Source: Deltaproteobacteria bacterium UBA5754
GTDB lineage: Bacteria; Desulfobacterota; Dissulfuribacteria; Dissulfuribacterales; UBA5754
Reading direction: 5' to 3'
NCBI GenBank assembly: GCA_002419025.1
Contig: DIFG01000043.1
Span: forward strand, 1,402 to 29,900
DNA length: 28,499 nucleotides
Shown here piece after piece: positions 7,617 to 15,858 of this stretch. Numbering within the stretch: the first letter of the stretch is position 1; each line of letters starts with the position of its first letter. A program made the position numbers and the translations under genes. Below the pieces are notes generated by a model. That model did no database searches, had not been told where the DNA came from, and saw only the letters and a list, made by a program, of their open reading frames with translations.

Positions 7617-8994
7617 CCTCAATCCCCTTGGGGATCGCTATTGTGATCCTCGTCCAGCCGCCGGGCTCGCTCGCGATCCCGACCGTGCCCCCGTGGAGCC
7701 TCACGATCTCCCGGACGATGGAAAGTCCGAGGCCTGCCCCCCCGTACCCGGTGGCGCGGGACCTCTCCACCCGGTAGAACTGCTCAAAGACCTTCTCCAG
7801 ATCCTCCTTCGGGATGCCGAGGCCCGTGTTCGAGAGCGAAATTTTTATGGATGCGCCTTCAGCCGTCATCCAGAGGCGGATGAGACCACCCTTTTCATTG
7901 TACTTGACGGCGTTATCCAGGATGTTTATGAGCATCCTCCGGATCCGGTCCCTGTCTCCATGGATGGTCAATTCATCCGGGATCTCCATTTCGAGTCGGA
8001 TCTCCTCCCGTTCCATGACGGGCGCCATGTCATCCAGCACGGAAAGGGCCAGGGCCGAAAGATCGAAGGTCTCCTTTTTGAGGGACGGGTTCGCCTCGAG
8101 GACAGAGAGTTCCATAAGGGACCTCACGAGTCGGTCCATCCTCAAAAGATTGCGCCCCTGGGATTCGAGCCTCTTCTGAAAGGCCTCGGGTAGGTCGGTC
8201 CTCAGGGCGGCCTCCTCGAAAAAGAGCCTCAGCATGGCGATTGGGCTCTTGAGTTCGTGTGATGCGTCGGCGAGGAACCGCTTCTGGCGGGCAAAGGAGA
8301 GCTGGATGCGGTCGAACATGTGGTTCAGGCACTCGGAAAGCTCGTAGATCTCGTCCCGGGTCTTTCCAAGGGGGATCCTTTTGTCCAGGGTCTTTTCCGT
8401 GATCTCGCGGGCAAGCCTGTTGATGGCCGCTATGGGTTCAACGATCCTTCCCGCGAGGACGTAGCTCAGATAGACGAGGAGCCCGGTCGAGACGAGGAGG
8501 CCTATGGCAAAGGCAACGACAAGGTCCAGGATCTCATCCTCGAGTTCATCCATGGGGCCCGCAACCTGCACCCAGTGGGGTGCGCCTGAGATATCCCGTT
8601 CGAAGACCCGGGTCCGGAACCAGACGCGTTTCGGACCTGCAGCCCCTTTTCCAGGCAGATCGATCTTGGCCATGTAGGCCCCCCGGCCGAACTCGAGGGG
8701 GAGATCCACGGTCTGGGCGAGCGGGGACTGATAGACCGGCTGCAAATCCCGGTCATAGACCCTGACCCATGGCGCCCAGGCAGCGGTGAAATAGGCATCC
8801 AGCCTGGACGAGGCCGCCGCTTGGGGCTGCGCGGACAATTCCTGGGCCACGAACCGTGCCGTTGACTTTATATGATCGTCCAGGATCTCGAAGGGCTGCT
8901 CCACCATCTCGATGAAGATCACGAGGGAAAAGACGAGGCTGGTCACAAGGCCTGCCCCCGTGACCCAGAGGGCGATCCTGTGGCGGATCCTCAC
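7612..8994 (-). CDS. Membrane sensor histidine kinase (HAMP-HisKA-HATPase), OmpR-system partner
   Basis: The 460-residue protein has membrane segments at about 8-29 and 155-181 enclosing a periplasmic sensor region of about 125 residues. HAMP (about 182-235), HisKA with FLADASHELKSPIA (240-253, His246) and HATPase follow. The ATPase shows the N box LDNAVKYN (359-366), NTGLGIP (389-395, where Asn replaces the usual Asp of the G1 box), an F box near 403-408 and GGAGLGLS (418-425). The GTG start overlaps the stop of the response regulator gene by four bases, so the pair is translationally coupled. The periplasmic region is not recognisable, so the signal is unknown. It resembles heavy-metal/envelope sensor kinases in layout. 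Confidence 0.93.
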   Translation of the reverse strand: MRIRHRIALWVTGAGLVTSLVFSLVIFIEMVEQPFEILDDHIKSTARFVAQELSAQPQAAASSRLDAYFTAAWAPWVRVYDRDLQPVYQSPLAQTVDLPLEFGRGAYMAKIDLPGKGAAGPKRVWFRTRVFERDISGAPHWVQVAGPMDELEDEILDLVVAFAIGLLVSTGLLVYLSYVLAGRIVEPIAAINRLAREITEKTLDKRIPLGKTRDEIYELSECLNHMFDRIQLSFARQKRFLADASHELKSPIAMLRLFFEEAALRTDLPEAFQKRLESQGRNLLRMDRLVRSLMELSVLEANPSLKKETFDLSALALSVLDDMAPVMEREEIRLEMEIPDELTIHGDRDRIRRMLINILDNAVKYNEKGGLIRLWMTAEGASIKISLSNTGLGIPKEDLEKVFEQFYRVERSRATGYGGAGLGLSIVREIVRLHGGTVGIASEPGGWTRITIAIPKGIEA

Positions 8995-9671
8995 CTGTCC
9001 TGGTCCCTTACTATGTATCCCACGCCGCGGATCGTCTCGATCAGCCTGCCCCGGGCATCCCCGAGCTTCCGGCGCAGATTCTTGATGTGGACATCGATGT
9101 AATTGGACATGGTGAAAGGGTCGAATTCGTCACCCCAGACGTGCTCGGCAAGGCTGAATCGGGATACGGCGCGCCCCTTGTTGTAAAGGAGAAACTCCAA
9201 GATGGCGAACTCCTTGGGGGTGAGCTGGACCGGGGAGCCCTTGTGCAGCACCTCACGTGTTACGGTGTCAAGCTCGACTGCCCATGCGGAAAGGACAGGA
9301 GAGGCGTGTTTGCTCACCCTTCTTAAAAGCGCCCTAACCCGGGCAAGGAGCTCTGCAGAGGAGAAAGGCTTGGCCAGATAGTCGTCCGCGCCAAGATCAA
9401 GGCCCTTCACCTTGTCGTCCGTGTCCCCGCGGGCGGTGAGCATGAGCACGGGTGTGGTCATCTTTTCTCTTCGCATCTCCCGGAGAACGGAGAACCCGTC
9501 CTGTTTGGGGAGCATTATGTCGAGGATGACGAGATCAAAGGGCTGGACCATGATCCTCTCCATGGCCTTTTCTCCATCCGGGGCGGTCTCAACGTCATAT
9601 CTCTGGCCCCTCATGATCTCGCCTACCTCATCGAGGATCGTCTTCTCATCGTCCACCAGAAGGATTCGCAT
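8991..9671 (-). CDS. OmpR/PhoB-family response regulator
   Basis: The 226-residue protein has a receiver domain (1-115; acidic pocket DD at 7-8, phospho-acceptor Asp51, Lys101) and a C-terminal winged-helix DNA-binding domain (about 128-222) with the typical TPKEFAILEFLL (151-162) and IETIRGVGYI (211-220). The ATG at 9671 is chosen because CCTCCT at 9677-9682 reads as a strong AGGAGG on the minus strand at five bases' spacing. The frame continues upstream to 9812, but that part is repeat sequence. The gene leads a two-gene operon with its kinase. The promoter must lie in or beyond the inverted repeat at 9684-9828. Confidence 0.95.
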   Translation of the reverse strand: MRILLVDDEKTILDEVGEIMRGQRYDVETAPDGEKAMERIMVQPFDLVILDIMLPKQDGFSVLREMRREKMTTPVLMLTARGDTDDKVKGLDLGADDYLAKPFSSAELLARVRALLRRVSKHASPVLSAWAVELDTVTREVLHKGSPVQLTPKEFAILEFLLYNKGRAVSRFSLAEHVWGDEFDPFTMSNYIDVHIKNLRRKLGDARGRLIETIRGVGYIVRDQDR

Positions 9672-9683
9672 CCGGTCCTCCTT

Positions 9684-9828
9684 GAGGGAACCTTGAAAAA
9701 TGAGGAATTTCGTCCGAGGGCAAGGCGCGAGGAGGTCAAAAAGTGGAGCATACTCCCTGTATGTGAGCATTTTTGACCGACGAGCAACACAGCCATCGGG
9801 CGAAAGGACCATTTTTCAAGGTTCCCTT
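9684..9828. repeat. Large imperfect inverted-repeat element (about 145 bases)
   Basis: The ends are a perfect 15-base inverted repeat: GGGAACCTTGAAAAA at 9686-9700 and its complement at 9812-9826. Pairing continues inward with interruptions, including GGTCAAAAA opposite TTTTTGACC around the centre near 9756. The element fills the space between the O-antigen ligase and the response regulator gene. It supplies the ligase stop codon (9816-9818) and directly abuts the regulator's Shine-Dalgarno. It has the form of a small nonautonomous palindromic element; no transposase is nearby. Confidence 0.8.
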
Positions 9829-11246
9829 GACACGATTTTGGTCAATGACCACCCCTGTTTGGCGCCTTCGGACATGTTGAGGCTGTATGAGATCCCTCCG
9901 AGCAGACTTATGACATGCCCCCCGTTGGTGCTTTGAAGAGGCTCTCCGGTCAGTGCGCACAATCCGAAAATGGTCAAGGTCCCGACGACAAGAAAAAAAA
10001 GGTCGGCGGGAATCAACCCCTTTCTGAAATTCATACATGCCGCTCTGAGAATCAGAAAAAACATGAACGAAACCATCCCAAAACCCAGGATGCCGAACTC
10101 AGCAAGGACATTGAAATAGGAATTGTGAAAATGGGGAAACCGTAAGCCCGCGGCCTCGTTCAATCCGCTTGAGTCGATCAGGGCCTCCATTGTACCCGGA
10201 CCCCACCCGATGAGGGGACGTGCCAGAAACTCCTTCCAGAAAGCGCAAAAAAGCATCCAGTGTTGTCCGATACTGGACCTGAGTAATTCCGATGCATCCG
10301 TGGATCCGCCCGAAACGATCAAGACAAGGGATCCAGACTCACTTATCAATCGATTTCTGATCATGTCGTTATAGGCAGACACAAACAGGATAATGGCTGC
10401 AAAAAGGCACAATGCCATCCAGTAACATGTTTTCTTTCTGCGATCCCTTGCAAAAAACAGAGAGGCCGCTCCAAAAGACGGGACAGTCATCAAGGTTGCA
10501 ACCCACGCCGTCCTGCTCTGGGAAAAAAGCAGACATAAGAAAATAATTACAAAAGCGCCCGCCCAGGACAGGAACCGAACGGGAAACAATCCGTCCCGCT
10601 CATCTCCCATCCATCGTCGGGCACAGATGATTAGACCCAGCATGAGCATGGCACTCCATGTCCCCAGATTGACAGACGAGTACCCAAAACTCGCACGCAT
10701 CTGTCCGGACCAAAGGCCGTGCAGTTGTCCAGGCAGATTCACCCAGTCCAGGCGCAGGAACACGCGGATCAGAAAACCGCAAAAAATCAAAAAAACGATT
10801 AGTGCGAAAAGCCTGTCCGTCTGTCCGGTTTTCCACGAAGAGATCCAGAAGGCCACGATCAGGATGGAGAAAAAACCCCGGACAGGCCAATTTTTCGCCA
10901 TGTCGAGGATCTGCCAAGTCAGATGAGGAAACTCGAAGGCCGCAAGAATGCTGATTATGCACGTATACAACAAAAAGGCACAGGAGAGGATCAACAGAGG
11001 ATCCCCCAAAAATCCTCCCCGTTTTCTGTCCTGTTTCAACAAGAAAAGGCCGGCCATCATCATGATCAGGCCGATATTCGCCTTTGACACATCGAGCAGG
11101 GCAAAAAAGGAATAGAGAAGGAGGCCTGAAAACCCCAGCACGTCCGCCGTTGGCCGACCGTCATGAGAATGGATCAAACAGGTCAAAAACCCCCTGGATT
11201 CCTTCGCTTCGATCCGCCCCTTGTCATCTGCCATCTTATCTTTCAC
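9816..11246 (-). CDS. O-antigen ligase / Wzy-like polysaccharide polymerase
   Basis: The 476-residue protein has about ten to twelve membrane helices and the features of the Wzy_C (WaaL/Wzy) family: SQSRTAW (242-248), RPLIGWGPG (343-351) and, after a larger periplasmic loop, HFHNSYFNVLAEFGILG (372-388). These proteins join polymerised O-antigen or other glycans to lipid A-core or polymerise them at the periplasmic face of the inner membrane. The start is GTG at 11246; an ATG at 11234 is possible. The gene is visibly richer in A+T than its neighbours, suggesting separate acquisition. Its last codons (REP, stop) are encoded by the inverted repeat at 9684-9828. Ligase and polymerase cannot be separated from sequence. 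Confidence 0.88.
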   Translation of the reverse strand: MKDKMADDKGRIEAKESRGFLTCLIHSHDGRPTADVLGFSGLLLYSFFALLDVSKANIGLIMMMAGLFLLKQDRKRGGFLGDPLLILSCAFLLYTCIISILAAFEFPHLTWQILDMAKNWPVRGFFSILIVAFWISSWKTGQTDRLFALIVFLIFCGFLIRVFLRLDWVNLPGQLHGLWSGQMRASFGYSSVNLGTWSAMLMLGLIICARRWMGDERDGLFPVRFLSWAGAFVIIFLCLLFSQSRTAWVATLMTVPSFGAASLFFARDRRKKTCYWMALCLFAAIILFVSAYNDMIRNRLISESGSLVLIVSGGSTDASELLRSSIGQHWMLFCAFWKEFLARPLIGWGPGTMEALIDSSGLNEAAGLRFPHFHNSYFNVLAEFGILGFGMVSFMFFLILRAACMNFRKGLIPADLFFLVVGTLTIFGLCALTGEPLQSTNGGHVISLLGGISYSLNMSEGAKQGWSLTKIVSREP

Positions 11247-11302
11247 GAAACGTCACGCGCCCATGGAAATCCGGGCGGCCTGTGCCGATACCACAACGGC
11301 CA

Positions 11303-12400
11303 TCATCCCAGACCCATCACATCGAGATATCTTCTCCCGGCGTATTCACATCCGAAACGCGCGGCCCCGGCCGCAAGGACCTCTGGAGGCAGGGGATTAT
11401 CCAGGGTCTCGATAATGGCCTCGGCCAGGGCCCCTTCGTCACCCACGGGAACCAGCCTGCCGAGACGCCCCCCGTCCAGGATCTCCCTGGGACCGTGCGG
11501 GCAATCAGTGGCAACAACGGGCACGCCAAGGGCCAGGGCCTCGGCGAGCACATTGCCGAATGGCTCCTGCCGGGATGCAAGGACAAAAACGGACGACCTC
11601 TTCATGAAGGCCCAGGGATTTTCCTGAAAACCGCACAGGTCTACATCCCCATGCACGCCGAGTTCCCCGGCCAGCCGTTCAAGGGCAGTCCGCTCTGGCC
11701 CTTCTCCTATGATCATCAATCTGGCCGGGCGGGACTGACGAAGCCCCGCAAAGGCCCGGATCAGGACATCGAAACCCTTCACAGGAACCAGACGACCCAC
11801 CCCGATTATAATCGGGATGTGCCGATCCTGAAACCACGGGTGTTCGACGTTCCCTGCCACCGATTCCAGAAGCTCGGGGGTGACGACGAGATTGTGGATG
11901 ACGTGGACCTTGTGTGCAGAGGCTGAACTCAGACGGAGGAACTCGGCGGCCATACCCCGGGATATTGCGATGACACCGTCACATCTCCGGGCGATCCTGC
12001 CCAGGAGGATTTTCTTGTTTTCGGAAAGAACACCCCGGAAGCTGGCCCAGACCCTCACGTCCAAACCGGGGACGGCCTTGAGCCACGAGGCTATCTGGCA
12101 TGCCTTGCTGTCCAATGCAAGGACGCTGCGGGACCCAGCAGAAAGGATGAAGATCAGGAGCTCGAGAAATATCCCGGCCTTCGACGCGCTGCGGAAGAAG
12201 TGGAACCCTACCCCTGGCCTTGCCGCCTTCAGGAGAAAATGCCCGGGATCGGGTCTGCGCATGGCGATGGTGACCGCGAGGCCGGACTCCACGAAATAAT
12301 TCGCCAGACGGCCCATGCTTACGGCCGTGCCCCCGAGATTTCTCCCCGGGTGTTTGCTGACAAGCCCGAAAATGATGATTGGCCGTGGGGATTCGGGCAT
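11303..12400 (-). CDS. GT4-family glycosyltransferase
   Basis: The 365-residue GT-B-fold enzyme probably adds a sugar to a surface glycan on the cytoplasmic face of the membrane. The C-terminal Glycos_transf_1 domain shows IIIGVGRLVPVKGFDVLI (197-214), MIIGEGPE (229-236), the E-x7-E motif from Glu279 to Glu287 (EPFGNVLAE) and CPHGPREILDGG shortly after. The start is placed at the ATG at 12400, directly after the stop of the FkbM methyltransferase gene (12402-12404) with one base between, implying coupling; the longer frame overlaps that gene. It shares its C-terminal motif set and ending (RRYLD-MG) with the three plus-strand paralogues at 13607-16969. Donor and acceptor sugars are unknown. 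Confidence 0.9.
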   Translation of the reverse strand: MPESPRPIIIFGLVSKHPGRNLGGTAVSMGRLANYFVESGLAVTIAMRRPDPGHFLLKAARPGVGFHFFRSASKAGIFLELLIFILSAGSRSVLALDSKACQIASWLKAVPGLDVRVWASFRGVLSENKKILLGRIARRCDGVIAISRGMAAEFLRLSSASAHKVHVIHNLVVTPELLESVAGNVEHPWFQDRHIPIIIGVGRLVPVKGFDVLIRAFAGLRQSRPARLMIIGEGPERTALERLAGELGVHGDVDLCGFQENPWAFMKRSSVFVLASRQEPFGNVLAEALALGVPVVATDCPHGPREILDGGRLGRLVPVGDEGALAEAIIETLDNPLPPEVLAAGAARFGCEYAGRRYLDVMGLG

Positions 12401-12401
12401 T

Positions 12402-13406
12402 TCAGGCGGGATATCCTCTCCACTTGCCCAGACACGAGAAAGGCCCCCTTGCACCGTACATCCTGGCAAGGCTCGTGGACACGATACCCAGTTCATCGTC
12501 CGCGGAAAGGCCGTATTTTTTCTCCATAAGTCCGCAGACACCGGGTTTTGTGAGGATGTAATGCGCGTGATCCATAAATCCATATGCCATTGCGAGAAGG
12601 GCGGCCTTTAGGGCAATCCTCGCCCCTTCTTCGGTCTCTGCGGTGAGGGTATCGGGATCCCGAAAAAAGATCATGTCGCCATGGATGAGCTGGCCACGGG
12701 AAAAGGGGATGGCTTCCCGTGTCCATTTCATGTGTTTCACGCCTGGAAAACGACACCAATGATGGAGTTCACCAAACCCCATGGGAAGAAAACGAAACTG
12801 CCGCAAAAACCCGGCGATGTCGCAATAAAGGGGCTGCCCGGCCCTTGTGGGGAAAAACGCCACCTCCGCCCGAACAACAATAAGATCGTTTTCAATGAGT
12901 TTTCTGGCGGAGCGAAGGACCTCGAGTTCCAGGCCCTCCACGTCGATTTTCAGAAAACACAGGTCCTTAAGGCCCTGTTTTTCAACGAATTCTCCCAAGG
13001 GGACGGTATCTATGGGGATTTTTTTGTCAACCGCTGTATACTGGGTGCGGCAAAACCCATGGCCGACCTCCGAAAGGGGTGCGAGCAGGGAGGAAGCCCC
13101 CCGGTGCCGTGTGAGATGGAGGTGCCGACCCCCTCCTTTTTCGCTGAGGGCCACTGGAAAAAAGACAACTTTACGATAAGGTGGGGAGGATTCTGAGGAC
13201 TTTTCGTTGAGACGACGGCACTCATCGACGTCAGGCTCAAAACAATAAACGTTCACGGCATCCGCAAGGGGCAGAAGGTCTTCGGTCGGCCCGCCCCTCG
13301 CCCCTATGTCCATGCAGTTGATCGGGGCGAGATCCTCGAGAAGGATTCCGAAGCCTTTTGATCCGAGAAAATGACCGGTCTTCGACCGCATGGATTTCCG
13401 TTGCAT
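12402..13406 (-). CDS. FkbM-family SAM-dependent methyltransferase
   Basis: The 334-residue protein has a Rossmann methyltransferase domain: CMDIGARGG (31-39) as the SAM loop, an acidic residue in CFEPD (55-59) and the FkbM signature FLKIDVEGLELEVL (151-164). The C-terminal hundred residues extend past the core and are not recognised. In polysaccharide clusters this family usually methylates a sugar hydroxyl, which fits the adjacent glycosyltransferase and O-antigen ligase. The ATG at 13406 is used; an ATG at 13391 is an alternative and neither has a good Shine-Dalgarno. It is probably the first gene of the minus-strand glycan operon. The upstream region is occupied by a repeat element. Confidence 0.88.
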   Translation of the reverse strand: MQRKSMRSKTGHFLGSKGFGILLEDLAPINCMDIGARGGPTEDLLPLADAVNVYCFEPDVDECRRLNEKSSESSPPYRKVVFFPVALSEKGGGRHLHLTRHRGASSLLAPLSEVGHGFCRTQYTAVDKKIPIDTVPLGEFVEKQGLKDLCFLKIDVEGLELEVLRSARKLIENDLIVVRAEVAFFPTRAGQPLYCDIAGFLRQFRFLPMGFGELHHWCRFPGVKHMKWTREAIPFSRGQLIHGDMIFFRDPDTLTAETEEGARIALKAALLAMAYGFMDHAHYILTKPGVCGLMEKKYGLSADDELGIVSTSLARMYGARGPFSCLGKWRGYPA

Positions 13407-13432
13407 CTCACGTCCGAGAAAACTTTTGAACC

Positions 13433-13568
13433 TTGATGGTCTCGTAAAAAGTCAAAATTTCAATTTGGCGTCATTCCGGCGGAGGCCGGAATCCAGTGTT
13501 TTCAATATGTTCTGGATGCCGGATCAAGTCCGGCATGACGAGTCTGGGACTTTTTACGAGACCATCAA
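13433..13568. repeat. MITE-like repeat with 21-base inverted ends
   Basis: A perfect 21-base inverted repeat (TTGATGGTCTCGTAAAAAGTC at 13433-13453 on the plus strand, here given by its position and ends TTGATGG...AAGTC; complement at 13548-13568) bounds a core. The core holds two palindromes: 13469-13496 (CATTCCGGC/GCCGGAAT) and ATGCCGGA (13516-13523) with TCCGGCAT (13529-13536). It lies between the divergent FkbM and glycosyltransferase genes. A second, partial copy is at 1-74 and the first palindrome alone recurs at 28403-28430. Confidence 0.85.
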
Positions 13569-13606
13569 CCTTGAAAAAGAAAAAAGTATCGGCGGGGGAA
13601 CATGAT

Positions 13607-14746
13607 ATGTCAAGCATCCCGCATGGCCCCGAAGGCATGGAAAGACGGACTGACATAGCCTTTTACGGATTCAGGGGAGGGCCGGGCGGCATCAGCAAGG
13701 TCATGCTAAACCTCGTAAACGAGACCTCGATGGCCGGTTTTCACGTGGACGTCCTCCTCCACTCGGACGCCCCGGAGACCTGCGACCTCGACCCGAAGAC
13801 ACGGATTATCCGGCTCGGCAGGGCCCCTGCCCTGGGCCGTTTTTTACCGCTTGCAAGGTATCTTGCATCGAACGGCCCGCGGGTCCTCCTCTCCAACCGG
13901 GAATGGGCAAACAGAAACGCGGTGCTTGCACGGATGGCCAGCCGCGCAGGCACCAAACTCGTCTTCAGGGTGGGGAACCCGCCTTCCTCCGGCATAAAAA
14001 AGAGAGGCGCGCTGAAAGGATGGCTCAGACGGCTTTCCATAACGGCGACGTACCAAAGGGCCGGCCTTGTCATAGCAAACTCCGGGAAAATTGCCGAGGA
14101 GGTCCGTGACATGACAGGGATCGATCCGGCGAGGATCATCCGCATCCCCAACCCGACGGTCGCGGAAGACATCCTGGAGAGGTCCTCCAGGCCAGTATCC
14201 CATCGGTGGTTCCATGACAAAGGCCCACCGGTGGTGCTCGCCGTGGGGAGGCTTGCAAAGCAGAAGGACTTTCCGACCCTGCTTGTCGCCATGGGCATCC
14301 TGGGGAAGATGTACGGCCTCCACGCAAGACTCATCATACTGGGAGAGGGAAACGAACGCGAAAAACTCGGAGACATGGCCCGGTCCCTGGGGCTCGAAGG
14401 CGCGATCGACTTGCCGGGTTTCGTCCCGGACCCATTCCCATACATGGCCCGGGCATCGATCTTTGTCCTGTCATCGGCGTGGGAAGGCTCACCGAACGTC
14501 CTCATAGAGGCCCTGGCCGTGGGCGTTCCGGTGGTCTCGACCGACTGCCCGTCCGGCCCGAGGGAGATCCTCCAGGGAGGCAGATACGGACGGCTCGTCC
14601 CGGTCGGGGATTCGGAGGCCCTTGCAAGGGCCATGTTCGAGACCATCAAGGCCCCACACCCGCCCGAATTCCTTCGCGAGGCCGCGGAGCCCTTCCGGTC
14701 CGCGGCCTGCGTCAGGAAATATCTGGATGCAATGGGAATGGCATGA
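13607..14746 (+). CDS. GT4-family glycosyltransferase (first of three paralogues)
   Basis: The 379-residue GT-B enzyme has an N-terminal acceptor domain beginning IAFYGFRGGPGGISKVMLNL (17-36), with the glycine-rich loop typical of GT4, and a C-terminal donor domain with LAVGRLAKQKDF (211-222), LIILGEGNE (242-250), E-x7-E at Glu293-Glu301 and CPSGPREIL. The start is the ATG at 13607 with GGGGG at 13594-13598 upstream; the frame further upstream is repeat sequence. Its stop overlaps the start of the next gene by four bases. Gene order and family suggest synthesis of an LPS or exopolysaccharide chain; the sugar specificity cannot be read. Confidence 0.9.
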   Translation: MSSIPHGPEGMERRTDIAFYGFRGGPGGISKVMLNLVNETSMAGFHVDVLLHSDAPETCDLDPKTRIIRLGRAPALGRFLPLARYLASNGPRVLLSNREWANRNAVLARMASRAGTKLVFRVGNPPSSGIKKRGALKGWLRRLSITATYQRAGLVIANSGKIAEEVRDMTGIDPARIIRIPNPTVAEDILERSSRPVSHRWFHDKGPPVVLAVGRLAKQKDFPTLLVAMGILGKMYGLHARLIILGEGNEREKLGDMARSLGLEGAIDLPGFVPDPFPYMARASIFVLSSAWEGSPNVLIEALAVGVPVVSTDCPSGPREILQGGRYGRLVPVGDSEALARAMFETIKAPHPPEFLREAAEPFRSAACVRKYLDAMGMA

Positions 14747-15858
14747 GCTTCAATCTCCCCAGGATCGCCATCTTTCTTGCAACATCTGGACACAGCGGCG
14801 TGGACCGGATCATGAAAAACCTGATCCACGGGCTCGCCGCCGCTCAGGTGCCCGTGGACCTCCTGAGGATAAAGGGCCATGGCCCTCATCTCCCGGAGCT
14901 CCCTCCAGGCGCGCGCAGTGTGAGGCTCGGGGTCTCCCACGTCCAGGGGGCGCTACCCGCCCTTACCAAATATCTCAAAAGCGAACGGCCCTTTGCCATA
15001 CTCTCGGACAAGGACCGGGTGAACCGCACGGCCATCCTCGCCCGCGCCATCTCCAGGTCGCAGACGAAGATCGCCGTCCGTATCGGCACCACCGTATCCG
15101 AGAATCTGAGACGAAGGGATCCAATGGACCGCCTTGTGCAGAGGCTTTCCATGCGCCTTCTGTACCCAAGGGCGGACGCGATTCTGGTCCCGTCATCAGG
15201 TGCGGCCGAGGATCTTTCCCGGTTCGCCCGCATTCCGCGCGATCGCATAACGGTCGTAAAAAGCCCGATCCTCACTCCGGATTTCGAACAGCTCGCCGGA
15301 GAACCGGTCGGACACCCTCTCTTCGCAGAAGACAGGCCCGTAGTCCTCGGGGCGGGCGAACTCTGCTCCAGGAAAGACTTTGCGACCCTCATGCGCGCCT
15401 TTGCCATCCTCCTGAAATCAACCCCCGCGCGGCTCATCATCCTGGGAGAGGGAAGGAAGCGCCCAGCCCTCGAGGCCCTGGCAATCGAACTCGGCATCAA
15501 GGACGCCGTCTCCATGCCCGGATTCGTCCCCAATCCCTACCCCTTCATGAAAAAGGCCTCGCTGTTCGTGCTCTCATCCACGTGCGAGGGAATGCCCGTG
15601 GTCCTCGTCGAGGCCATGGCCGCAGGATGCCCAGTGGTTGCGACGGATTGCCCGAGCGGCCCCCGGGAGGTCCTGGCCGGGGGGAAATACGGGGCGCTCG
15701 TTCCGGTCGGGGATCCAGAGGCCCTTGCCGTGGCCATGCGCCGCACCCTGGAGGCCCCCCCAAAGGCCCATATCCTCGCCGAGGCCGCTGCTCACTATTG
15801 CGTGGAAGAGGGTGTTCGCACCTATCTCGCGGCCCTGGGATATCCAGCCCATGTCTGA
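14743..15858 (+). CDS. GT4-family glycosyltransferase (second of three paralogues)
   Basis: The 371-residue product has the same plan as its neighbours: N-terminal loop SGHSGVDRIMKNLIHGL (15-31), donor-domain LGAGELCSRKDFATL (202-216), LIILGEGRK (231-239), E-x7-E at Glu282-Glu290 and CPSGPREVL. It diverges from the other copies in its nucleotide-binding loop, where GAGELCSRKDF replaces the G-GRL-KQKDF pattern of the first and third copies, hinting at a different donor. Its ATG overlaps the previous stop (ATGA) and its end overlaps the next start by eight bases, so all three are translationally coupled. Confidence 0.9.
   Translation: MSFNLPRIAIFLATSGHSGVDRIMKNLIHGLAAAQVPVDLLRIKGHGPHLPELPPGARSVRLGVSHVQGALPALTKYLKSERPFAILSDKDRVNRTAILARAISRSQTKIAVRIGTTVSENLRRRDPMDRLVQRLSMRLLYPRADAILVPSSGAAEDLSRFARIPRDRITVVKSPILTPDFEQLAGEPVGHPLFAEDRPVVLGAGELCSRKDFATLMRAFAILLKSTPARLIILGEGRKRPALEALAIELGIKDAVSMPGFVPNPYPFMKKASLFVLSSTCEGMPVVLVEAMAAGCPVVATDCPSGPREVLAGGKYGALVPVGDPEALAVAMRRTLEAPPKAHILAEAAAHYCVEEGVRTYLAALGYPAHV

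Noticed and set aside
9672..9812. N-terminal extension of the OmpR-type regulator
   Set aside because: The extension is translated repeat sequence, and the ATG at 9671 has a strong Shine-Dalgarno and starts the receiver domain correctly.
13496..13606. N-terminal extension of the first plus-strand glycosyltransferase
   Set aside because: It is translated from the MITE-like element; the ATG at 13607 follows a ribosome-binding site.
13741..14940. Long open frame (399 codons) on the minus strand
   Set aside because: It lies opposite two clear GT4 genes, has no recognisable domain and a skewed Arg/Ser/Pro-rich composition typical of antisense frames in GC-rich DNA.
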